From Apostichopus japonicus (lineage: Eukaryota; Echinodermata; Holothuroidea; Aspidochirotida; Stichopodidae), in NCBI RefSeq assembly GCF_037975245.1, contig NC_092568.1:22098501-22162500 (forward strand): a stretch of 64,000 nt of DNA. Direction: 5' to 3'. Numbering within the stretch: the first letter of the stretch is position 1; each line of letters opens with the position of its first letter. The notes beneath the pieces are model-generated. The model did no database searches and had not been told where the DNA came from. It saw nothing but the letters and a program-made list of their open reading frames with translations. Made by a program: the position numbers and the translations under genes. Positions 46,390-56,489 of the stretch are shown here, in pieces.

Positions 46390-47295
46390 TCCCCTGCTGT
46401 TAAAATATAATATGTATGGGCTGACTCAGAATTTCTGTGTTTAACAAAACTAGCACATGCTTTTTCAAGATTTGACCTCTGTAACATCATCATGATGAGT
46501 AAAGAATGTTGCTTCTGTTCAAGGATATTAGATATATTGGAGGCAGTTCAATTGCTAGCTCAGCAAGCTGTCCATATTATGCATGCACACATCCACACCA
46601 TACAGTATATCTGAGATTCTCTAAGATATGAAGTACATTACAGAAAGTCATCCATCTATGCCTTTTTGGCTAATTTCTTGTTTATCAAAGAAGAAAAAAA
46701 CTGAATTCTTGTGAACTTGGATGTTTTTTGTTATCGGAAGAATTAATTTATGCCGTCTTCATCTTGTTCAGCTTCCGAGAGCAGTATCATATTAAGGGCA
46801 AACATTAACATATGACAATTTGATAGGACTATAACTTTTTGGGGTTGGCAATACAAGACAGGGTTTCATACTTCAGAGAAAGAGACAACGGGAGAGAAAA
46901 AATAAAATAAATAAATAAAGATGATATCCTTGAACTTGAATAATAATTTTTTCACATTCTGTAGTTTCAACAATTCTACAGGCAAATTTTTTAGTGTTGT
47001 AAAATCAAGAATAAGGAAAACAAAGAAACCAAAATGAGTATTAAAGAAGTAATTGAAGAGACTTGAAAAGCCTGAAGGTATCTTCAATTACAAGAAGCTT
47101 TCCCTGGTAAATGTCATTGACAGGTGCTCATTTTACTGCTATATTTACTATCTTCATATATAGCAGCTATATAGACATGACATTGAATATCTGTGTAGAA
47201 TATCTAATCTTTAAAGATTGCATTCATATGAATTTGTTTGCTTTCAATAGAGAGATACCATAGTTTATTGGAAGAATTTAAAGGTTCAGGACAAG
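46390..47295. other. AT-rich non-coding stretch
   Basis: No gene or repeat family is recognised. Confidence 0.5.
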
Positions 47296-47304
47296 TTCTC
47301 ACAG

Positions 47305-47365
47305 TGCAGGGGAGGGGTCTTGTTTGAGGGATACCAGGGGAGGGGTCTTGTTTGAGGGGTACCCT
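47305..47365. repeat. Two-copy tandem duplication, about 28 bp
   Basis: CAGGGGAGGGGTCTTGTTTG with GAGGGATAC occurs twice in a row. Confidence 0.93.
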
Positions 47366-47599
47366 TTTCTTTCAGGCTGTGAAAAAACACTTATTTTGAA
47401 GGCTATATCCTTGATGCAAATGGTAACAGACTTGAGATTTAATAGCTCTTGCTCAGTGGAAGTTCAGAATAGGTTCAAGCAGCCTGGTGAAACTGGGACA
47501 TATGGTAGCCATTCATAATCCCAAGTATTATACATCATTTTTAAAAGTTATGTTTTTCTTACTATTCTTTACAGCCTGTCAGCAAAATGATAGCTAACA

Positions 47600-47745
47600 A
47601 GGTCATACTAAGTATGAATACATGCAATCAGCAATGCTTGCACTGGTATCTGTACTAGATTTACAGAATGCTCCAAGTGTGTATGAGTATGAACACAAAT
47701 CCACAAGGTCATACTAAGTATGAATACATGCAATTAGCAATTCTA
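47600..47745. repeat. Direct repeat, 37 bp, about 103 bp apart
   Basis: AAGGTCATACTAAGTATGAA with TACATGCAATCAGCAAT occurs at about 47600 and again near 47705 with one change. Confidence 0.9.
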
Positions 47746-48148
47746 TAAAATGAGCATAAGTATGGGCTTTATTAGATACTTGACATTAGTCAAATTAATT
47801 TCAAATAATGAAAAAATAACTTTCAAGCCAAAAAGAGGGACAAATTTTATGATCAGTTATTTGTGTTGTAATAAACACAAATTACAGAAAATTCTACAAA
47901 GTGTTCACTTAAAAAGTTTTTGCAGAATCTCAGCTGAATCTTCAGTTTTTTTACTAGCAAAGTCTGTAATTTTCATTTTGAGATAAATCTACGAGGGATA
48001 TATTATTGTGACCAACTGAAATCTTATGTTGAGTAACTCCGATCTATTCGGTCAAATTGTCAGAAATTAACTGATCAACAAAAAAAGAAGAAAAAAAAGA
48101 AAGCTGAGCGTTAAAAACATCTGTGCCCAAGCTTAGCTGACAATTTTT

Positions 48149-48193
48149 GGTTCCTTGCTTTTTGCAAAGCAAGGAACCTATGCGTTCAACTTG

Positions 48194-48262
<69 letters not shown>

Positions 48263-50834
48263 ACGCTTGGCTTGTGTACACGATATCTCAATAAGGAAAT
48301 GATGTATCATGATCAAACTTGGTGAGTGGATAGCCCATAGTAAGAGGAAGATCCCTATTGTTTTTGGTGCGCGCAAAGGTCACCAAAGGTCAGTTAGATG
48401 CCAAAAACCAATATATTAAAAACAGCAATAACTCCCATTGACAGGGTCCGACATGGTTGATATTTTGGGAGTAGTTGTGAATGGGGTAAGGCATCGTTTC
48501 TAAACATAACGGTAATGTGATCCGAGGTCAACAAAGGTCAATTAATGATAAAAAACTAGTATTTTTGCGATAACTTGAGAACGAAATGTCTGTTAGGGTT
48601 GGGAGTTGCTTCAATGTAATCCAATTGTCGACCCGCACCTGGGTGACCCTTGACCTCAATTTGACCTTTGGTGACCTTTACGTGTTTTTGGGGATTTTTA
48701 CAGTTTTGATGCTATTTTCAGATGTCAAAGGTACCTTCTGAACATAAATGTCAATAGGTTGACCCCGTGTGACCTTTATGTGCGAAGTTATATGGGGTCA
48801 AAGTTTTTCGGTCGGAGTTAGGATGGTTGTACAGACTTGTCGTTTTGTTTTTTGGAATCAGGAGATTGAACTACATCTGAAACCAAGGTCAAAAGGTCAA
48901 AGGTCACATTAGAAAAAATGTGCTTATTTTGGGAGGAAACGAGCAAAAAAGAAAATGTTTGGTTTTGATGCTAGATTTGGATACCAAAGGTACCTTCCGA
49001 TCAAAAATGTCAATGGGTTGACACCCGTGTGACCTTCGTGTGCGAAGTTATACAAGGTCAAAGTTAATTTTCAGACATTTAATGCAATAACTCCCAGTTC
49101 CAAGGTGTGACGTGGTTGATATTTTTGGACAAGTTGCAAATGGTATAGGGGAATATTTTCAAACTTAACGGTCATGTGATCCGAGGTCACCAAAGGTCAA
49201 TTAATGTCAAAAAACTAGTATTTTGGGGGTAGAAAATGGGCAAAGAAAAGAATGTTTGATTTTGTATAGTTTGATGCTCTAATTTAGTTCTCATCAATCA
49301 AAAATGTCAATAAGTTGACCCAAGGTGACCTTTGTCTGTTAAGTTATATGAGGTCAAAGTTAATTTTCAGACATTTAGTGTAATAACTCCCAGTGCCAAG
49401 GTGTTACACAGTTGATATTTTGAGACAAGTTGCAAATGGTATAGGGGAATATTTTCAAACTTAACGGTCACGTGATCCGAGGTCACCAAAGGTCAATTAA
49501 TGATAAAAAACTAGTATTTTTGGGATAACTTGAGAACAAATTGTCCGTTAGGGTTGGGAGTTGCTTCAATGTAATCCAATTGTCGACCCGCATCTGGGTG
49601 ACCCTTGACCTCAATTTGACCTCTGGTGACCTCTGGTGACCTTTTTAGTGTTTTAGGGATTTTTACAGTTTTGATGCTATTTTCAGATGTCAAAGGTACC
49701 TTCTGATCATAAATGTCAATGGGTTGACCCCCGTGTGACCTTCGTGTGCGAAGTTATATGAGGTCAAAGTTAATTTTCAGACATTTAATGCAATAAATCC
49801 CAGTTCCAAGGTGTGACAAGGTTGATATTTTTGGAGTAGTTGCAAATGGTATAGGGGAATATTTTCAAACATAACGGTCATGTGATACAAGGTCACCAAA
49901 GGTCAATTAATGGTAAAAAACTAGTATTTTTGCGACAACTTGAGAACAAATTGTCCGTTAGGGTTGGGAGTTGCTTCAATGTAATCCAATTGTCGACCCG
50001 CATCTGGTTGACCCTTGACCTCAATTTGACCTCTGGTGACCTTTTCGTGTTTTGTGGATTTTTACAGTTTCGATGCTATTTTCAGTTTTTAAATGTACCT
50101 TCTGATCATAAATGTCAATGGGTTGACCCCCATTTGACCTTGGTGTGCGAAGTTATTGGAGGTCAAAGTTAATTTTCACACATTTAATGCAATAACTCCC
50201 AGTGCCAAGGTGTGACAAGGTTGATTTTTTTGGACAAGTTGCAAATGGTATAGGGGAATATTTTCAAACTTAACGGTCATGTGATCCAAGGTCACCAAAG
50301 GTCAGCTAATGTTAAAAAAGTAGTATTATGGGGGAGAAAATGGGCAAAGAAAAAATGTTTGAATTTTTACAGTCATGCTCTATTTAGGTCTCACCGATCA
50401 AAAATTTCAATTGGTTGACCTCCGGGTGACCTTTGTGTGTGAAGTTACATACAAGTTCAAAGTTAATTTTTTGACATTTCATGTAATTAAATCTCAATGC
50501 CAAGGTGTGACATGGTTGATATTTTGGGACAAGTTGTGAATGGGGTGGTGGAACATTTTGAAACTTAAAGGTCATGTCATCTGAGGTCACCATTGTTATC
50601 ATATCTGTTGACACGCTTGTAGGTCTCTTATATTTCTTACATTTGCGACGCCATATTTAGATCTCAAAAGTGCCTTTTGATAAAAAATCCGATCACATTT
50701 TGTGATCACAAAAGTGTTGGCTATAGTGTTGGTTACTTTATGGGAACATGTAGGACCACAATTACTTAGACTATTTCAGCCCAATCTTGCTTGATAATAT
50801 TATGTGTATTGTCATATACCCCAAGCAAGGAACC
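48149..50834. repeat. 2.7-kb composite repeat with AGGTCA arrays and inverted ends
   Basis: The left end starts GGTTCCTTGCTT (48149-48160). The right end carries the inverse, AAGCAAGGAACC (50823-50834). The left end also forms a 13-bp hairpin with 48166-48178. Inside are repeated modules anchored by GGTCACCAAAGGTCAATTAATG at about 48368, 48527, 49183, 49481, 49890 and 50289. Module lengths of about 300 and 400 bp reflect two unit types (ACTTGAGAACAAATTGTC and AAAATGGGCAAAGAAA). More than thirty AGGTCA or TGACCT half-sites are present. No frame looks protein-coding. It may be a non-autonomous element built of tandem modules. Confidence 0.75.
48195..48257. repeat. (GT)n microsatellite
   Basis: About 30 uninterrupted GT dinucleotides inside the left end of the 48149-50834 repeat. 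Confidence 0.97.
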
Positions 50835-50880
50835 ACAGTGCCCTTGGGTTCTTGTTATTTCAGTCCCAGGATAGATCTAC

Positions 50881-50949
50881 ATGGCCGATCAGAACGACAC
50901 GCGTGGCAGCTCGGTCGAGGTCCTTCTGCACGTAGCCGCGGAGGAATAG
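50881..50949 (+). other. GC-rich mini-ORF island, possible short exon (strand uncertain)
   Basis: A block of about 75 bp is strongly GC-rich and CpG-rich directly beside the AGGTCA repeat. On the plus strand a good acceptor-like string (CTTGTTATTTCAG, ending 50863) precedes ATG at 50881 and a 22-codon frame beginning MADQNDTRGS and ending VEVLLHVAAEE. A GTCAGT donor-like word at 50949 could splice out the stop. On the minus strand an equally protein-like frame reads FLRGYVQKDLDRAATRVV, then LIGHVDLSWD-stop, with GC-rich third positions. I cannot choose between a host first exon and the tail of an unknown mobile-element protein. Confidence 0.3.
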
Positions 50950-50954
50950 TCAGT

Positions 50955-53765
50955 ATGCTAGACTGACGCCATGAATATCTTGTAGTTAGCTGTTGGGATT
51001 AGTTGATGGGAATTATTGTCCATTTAGATGAGGTTCTATACAGGGGTCACTGGGCAGTGGAGCTTTTAATTATTTATGTAATATTCCCTTTATCTGCTAT
51101 CTGAAGGAAATTAAGACCAAATACTGACGAAAACGAGAGGTTTTTTGTTTAGATGCGGTGAGGGATGAAGGCAATTCTTTCTTCTTGCTTCATTTTTCTT
51201 CTTCCAGCTAGCTAGCTAGCTTTAACGTTTTGGCAGAGTGCTTTTTTGGGGATTATTTTTCTGTTATCAAACGGCATCGATGTAGAAGATAATTAGAATG
51301 TTGTGAGAGAGTAGTACATCTCATGGGATGCATAGAATAAAATATTAAAAAATATGCCAATTATTTTGGAAGAAATGGAGAAATGCAGGGAAATAAATAT
51401 ATCAAGCTTTAATTGAAGCATATTGCTAAGGTTTCTGTTATTCTTATGGTGTAGGCCATTTTAGCATTTCTGGTTGATATTTACGGTTTCATTATAAAAT
51501 CAAGATTATGTTTGAAAATTATGTTCCAAAAAAATAATAATAATAATAATCCAAATAGTAGTTGCTTGGTAGCACTCTGAATTTTGAGAATCATAACTTT
51601 TTGAAAATATTTCCAATTTATACCAATTCTTTCCTCTTCATTCATACATTCCTTCCCTTCACGTTGAGCTAAAAGCTGTAGGCTGACAGTAAACGTTAGG
51701 TTGTGCACGATTGCAGCGTGACCTCAAGGTCTATTCCACATAATTCCCCATCAAATATCAAATAATATGCACCCCTCCCCCCCTCATTTTACTCTTTATG
51801 ATCTTAGCTAGAGAGAATGGTTATTTCAATATTACACCAAAGTCTATCAGCATTGAAGAGGAAATTTTGCATGGAAGGGATAGAGGATATCCGCTTATAT
51901 AAAAGCAATAGTATAAGTTCATTGACCAGACTACAATTGCAATGGAAAATGGAATATTTGTAGCATTTAATATTTGGGGTGAGTGCCCTTAGTCGCCGTT
52001 CTGAACATGTTTGACCGTATGTTATTCACCTTGATGCAATTTATCTTTGTCTCAAGTGGGTTATATTACTTAAAATATATTTGTCTTCGTACTACGGGCA
52101 GTTTTGCTTAATTTATGACAAAAATCAATCTTCAAGGACACCAGAAAGAGCTCTACACGCACAATGTTAATAATAATAAAACAAAACGAAAAATGTAACA
52201 AAATAAATATCTTGTTTGCAATCCTTTCTTAATATCAAATTTTATTGCTGTACCTGGCCTTATAAATTACTTCCGGACATCTGGCCAATTGTAAGTGCAA
52301 TCTGCATCTCTCATGTCAATAACTATAATAAGCTGGTTTATTTTAAAAACTAGTACAATTACACTTTTAAGATATCTGCCGCCATCATTTCTTGACGTCT
52401 ACCACCAAGAAAGGTCGTAGAAATGATCAGAAGTAATAAACTATTGAAAAGAGAAAATAAGAAAAACATCAGCTACGAACGATGAGGTAGTACAATTTTT
52501 ACAAGGTTAATGAGAAATCATGTTACCATGCTGATGTAATAGGGCCAATTGGTTTAAGCATCATATGATGTCCTTCCCCACATTCGTTAACATGTTGTTG
52601 TCACTTTTATTTTTATTCTTTCATTTTATCAGTTTAAGTATCGAAAGAGATACCCAAAGACCTTACCAGCAAGATAAAAACAGTATGGATCGATTAGATA
52701 TTGAAAGATGAACGTCAACACACAATCATCACCTTTTCTAAGGTACTTTTCCAAACAGTGAGAAGAGGGCGGGAGGGGGGGGAGGGGGAGGAGGGGAGTA
52801 GTTCTATATAACTTGCAAGTTAATATCATTGTTTAAAACATGTCATGTCAGAGATTTAGTATATTGTTAGTGTGTGATTGTCAAATGAGCTAATATTACC
52901 CTTCTTGAAGTGAGTTTTCATTTGTGTTTATTCCTTGAAGAAGAGCATGCCTAACTCCATCATCTACAGTGTATATGAAACTTATCTTGGTGACTGACAA
53001 CTTCCTGACATATCTAAGGAAAAAAGCCTCGACCTATTTTGGGAGATACAAGGGAATTAAAAATTGATTATTTTTAGAGCCACCTTCATGTAATTGCTAG
53101 ACCTGCCTCTCTTACTTCCATAAAGCATCCTATCCCTGTCGGCATCAGTCAGGGGCTTTAGGATCTCTCCTTCTACCTCCCCCCCCCCCCTCCCTCCCGC
53201 TTTGAAATCCAGGTGCACTTAACCGAAACCTCTCCTTTCCCTTTGTTTTTATTCGCATATTTACAACTTTGAGTGCAAACATTGTTAAGATTCAAACCAA
53301 TGTCAGTTTAAAGGTTTTGTTTATTTTATAAAAAATCAATATTCTACTCAGCATTTGCGAATCCATCTCTCTATTAAAGGGAGTAAAACAGTGTATTAAT
53401 CGGCTATTGAATATTCAAGACTACAGCTCTGTGATGTCATCTTTAGACTTGTTCAAGTCTTTAGTCTGAATGTTCTGTGACTATGAATTAGTTACATTAA
53501 AACTGTAATATCTCCAAAACTGGAATAAGAGTTTTTCTCAGCTGTTTTGGGAGAGGAAGGGAGAGACCCTATCATGTAGTCTAGTCATCATAGGTTAGGT
53601 TAGCTTCAAGGTCTTCTCATTTAATTTCACCCTGAAAGTAATACATATAATACATAATACATAGCCAGTAGGCACTGTATACTGATCACAGCAAACGCCA
53701 ATATTAACCTCCTAATACATTATCACCAATATTGGCAATACCAAATTTGTGTAAAACAAACCTAT
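50955..53765. other. AT-rich non-coding stretch
   Basis: No gene, tRNA or repeat family is recognised. A purine-rich G-run block lies near 52765-52800 and a C-run near 53178-53204. Confidence 0.5.
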
Positions 53766-53774
53766 TATAAAGGC

Positions 53775-53885
53775 AAGGATTATATAGTAATTCTGTTTTA
53801 AGACTATAATCTTTAGATCCTATAATATGTAGGAACTTATATAGTAATTCTGTTTTAAGACTATAGTCTTTAGATCTTAATATAT
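53775..53885. repeat. Two-copy tandem duplication, about 57 bp
   Basis: TATATAGTAATTCTGTTTTA with AGACTATAATCTTTAGATC occurs at about 53781 and 53838 with one or two changes. Confidence 0.93.
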
Positions 53886-54062
53886 AGTCAAGCAGGAACT
53901 TCAAAATCAGAAACCTCTGCAAGTTATAGCTAGGTGTAAAACATAAACATCTCTGTTGCAAAGAATCAAGGTTGATAATGTTTACTGCTCTTTAGTATGA
54001 CTACAAGAATAGTTTCCTGCCTCAACCAATTATCTTAGTGCCATTTCTGATATTTTTAATTT

Positions 54063-54091
54063 TCCTAGTCAATTTTCCATTGTTCATGTAC
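54063..54091 (+). repeat. Isolated tail piece of SINE family B
   Basis: TCCTAGTCAATTTTCCATTG followed by TTCATGTAC matches 55657-55685 in the body of the SINE at 55534 with two changes. No tRNA head precedes it. Confidence 0.5.
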
Positions 54092-54099
54092 TTGTAAAA

Positions 54100-55530
54100 T
54101 ATTGATTGTTTGAGTATTCATTGTCTTTCAAATGGTTTTGCTAAAGTTTCTCCCCAAACTATATGATCATGTTAAGTAATAAAGATAATTATCGCATACA
54201 ATTTAGATAACCAAACAAGTCTTTATTAAGTAGGTATTAACGGGCCGGGGGGGGGGGGGGGCACGAGGAGGCATGAGTGATAGCGTATGGACCAACTCGG
54301 ACATGTGGAAAACTTCACTGTTCTAGTTTTATATAAAGGGGGGGTCTAGGGGATTGGACCCTTCTCCCAATCAATCCACCACAATCCTCCCTCCCCCCAC
54401 CCACTCCCAATCCTCCTATACAGTGATGACATCTCAAAAATGTTTTGCAAGAGATTCATAATTAGACCAATACATAACACATGCATCTCACATGAATGTA
54501 GCCAGAATGAATTCTACAATGATTTCTTCACAAGATAGGAACAGGTCACAGTGGACCCCATTCCACCTCTTCGTCCCCACGATCCCCCCCCCCCCCCCCA
54601 AATGAAACTATCCTTTTTTAAACGTGCCAGCTCAGTCATAACCTACCGTATAGTCGAACAAGTTTTTCCCCACCAGAATAATTCATCAAGTGTATTATTC
54701 CTGCCATCAATATATCCCATCACTACCTTAACACCAATAAATATAAAACCATGCTGCTTTTATCTCCCTCATTTATATTATAAATACATAAAAGACTTCA
54801 CTATCATTTATACTGAAGAGCTCCTCTAATAATAATGCCAAATATTGCTTTATAGAATGAGAAATTGGCTGCTTCTTTTTCGTTTTAAAATTTACTTTAT
54901 TAAGTGACCTTGGATTGCATTAAAACGCTGGCCTGGATATTAGAATTGATGACAAATAGCTGGGTTCAACATCAATGTACTCCTGTGAGGACGAAATCAT
55001 TTTAAGCATCAGCTTCTGTGTCCCCGCAGGTGCAATGCTCTTGGAGACAAAAATTTGTCAATTTTAACAATCTGAGTTGCATTTTCTAAATCAAGTGGGA
55101 CTGTTGTATTGCTAGATATATTCTAATATAATAAGTGATTTGTGGTTGCGAGCAATTTGAAGAATGTAATTTTTATCATATTTGGTTGTTATGAAGTTTG
55201 GTAGAATAATATCATATTTTTTATGGATTTAGCAGAATTTATTATTTTAATAGAATATGCGTTAGACATGAAGAAAGAAACCGAGGAGTTTATCATCAAG
55301 TTTGCAATTCAAAGGATAATTCCTAAATTTTTAACATAATTTGAAAGCAAAGAAACCATGCCATGGTACTAATGTATGTTATTGTGTCATTAGATTAATA
55401 CTCATCAGTTGTAAACTGTAAGGACTTGTCAGCCAAAATTTCATCTTTTCATAATCTCAGGGACTCAATTTTCACATAGACTGGCGCCCCCCCCCCAGCC
55501 AAGAAATGGCTATAGGGATCGTCACCAACC
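54100..55530. other. AT-rich non-coding stretch with G/C runs
   Basis: No gene is recognised. Long homopolymers lie at about 54247-54260 (G) and 54584-54599 (C). Confidence 0.5.
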
Positions 55531-55533
55531 CAG

Positions 55534-55685
55534 GGCTGGATAGCTCAGTAGGTCAGGTAGAGCGCTGGACTTGTAACCCAGAGGTCACCAGAGGTCACTG
55601 GTTTGAATCCAGTTCTAGCCGTAAATTTTGTTGCTCTTTTCCATCGGTTAAAATGTCCTAGTCAGTTTTCCATTGTTCATTTACC
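55534..55685 (+). mobile_element. tRNA-Thr(UGU)-derived SINE (family B)
   Basis: The 87-bp head folds as a tRNA. The seven-pair acceptor GGCTGGA/TCTAGCC has one G-T pair. The A box is TAGCTCAGTAGG, and the anticodon loop CTTGTAA reads TGT (Thr). The T stem ACTGG/CCAGT is perfect around TTTGAAT. Two small internal duplications break the normal shape: AGGTCAGGT in the D loop, and AGAGGTCACC repeated as AGAGGTCAC before the T arm. The following body (GTAAATTTTGTTGCTCTTTT, then CCTAGTCAGTTTTCC) is shared with 21428-21505 and with 54063-54091, which makes it a SINE and not a tRNA gene. Confidence 0.75.
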
Positions 55686-55689
55686 CATA

Positions 55690-56050
55690 TTTGTTAACCG
55701 CTACATGGTCGATTGAAGTTAAGGTATATACCCCCTATTCCCTCCCACCCCCTCCCCCCTCTTCCCCCCCTCCTACCCTCCCCTCACCTCAGTACTATTA
55801 ATGGTACTATCCTTCAGTAGAAGAAAATTCATTATATAAAAAGAAAAATGAAAGTTTGGCACAAAGAGAGAGAAGAAATAATATCAGCCAATAATGAAAT
55901 ATTTTACTTCGCTGTCAATTTTAATTTTTCATTTGACAGTGTTTGCACTATCCTTAAAATGTAATTTAATTTAAACCAGCATTTCTGAGTATCTGATATA
56001 TATCTGGTCTTCAGACCATAAAGATAAATGCTACCTTTCCCACAGATAAA
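55690..56050. other. AT-rich non-coding stretch with a C-rich run
   Basis: A CCCTCCCCTC-like run lies at about 55735-55790. Nothing else is recognised. Confidence 0.5.
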
Positions 56051-56059
56051 CAGTGGGAA

Positions 56060-56485
56060 AGCGTAGAAGTATTCTCGTCAATCCATCGTCCTAGCTGCTG
56101 TTCCCGTTCCAAACTATCAATTATTAATATTCCCGCTTGTTAATCTCATTACTGCTCCCCGTTTTGTCAAGGGTATTGTATGATAAATTTGCAGACACGA
56201 CAGATGATAATTGCACGTGGCATGTTTAAAGCTTACAGCGGCCGAAAGAGAGAAAGCCAAAAGTTGAAAAAATTAAAAATTGAAACGTCGAACGTGAGGG
56301 CTCTCGTCGTCGGGAGCAGAGATTACTTATATATCATCCAGGGGCCGAGTACTGCTTCGTGCAGGACTATAGTTCGCAATACCGTATCGCAACGAGGAAT
56401 CCAGCGATTGCGTGCCAGTCGGCGATTAATAATCCCGGCTGTGCGCACCATCATCGGAGTCTCCTGCTTGACTAATTAGAGACAT
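56060..56485. other. CpG-rich island, candidate regulatory element or unknown exon
   Basis: This is the most CpG-rich host-like block outside transposons (GTCGTCGGGAGCAG, CCGTATCGCAACGAGG, CCAGTCGGCG). It contains TAATAATCCC, TAATTAG and TATCAATTATTAAT words. A 99-codon plus frame (56180-56479) is open across it but is rich in Arg/Ile and matches no family I know. In invertebrate genomes with patchy methylation, CpG-retaining islands often mark enhancers or promoters; that is inference here. Confidence 0.25.
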
Positions 56486-56489
56486 TGTT

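Noticed and set aside
49338-49352. GTTATATGAGGT, 12 bp identical to the DIRS terminal repeat
   Set aside because: It is part of the AGGTCA repeat unit (GAAGTTATATGAGGTCAAAG) and varies among its copies; the match is chance.
50881-50949. First exon of a Mad/Mnt-type repressor, suggested by a loose resemblance of SVEVLLHVAAEE to the Sin3-interaction helix
   Set aside because: The spacing of the key hydrophobic residues differs by one or two positions and an equally good frame exists on the other strand; the resemblance is too weak to name a gene.
55534-55620. A functional tRNA-Thr gene
   Set aside because: Although the acceptor and T stems are intact, two internal duplications enlarge the D and variable regions, and the following body is shared with other SINE copies.
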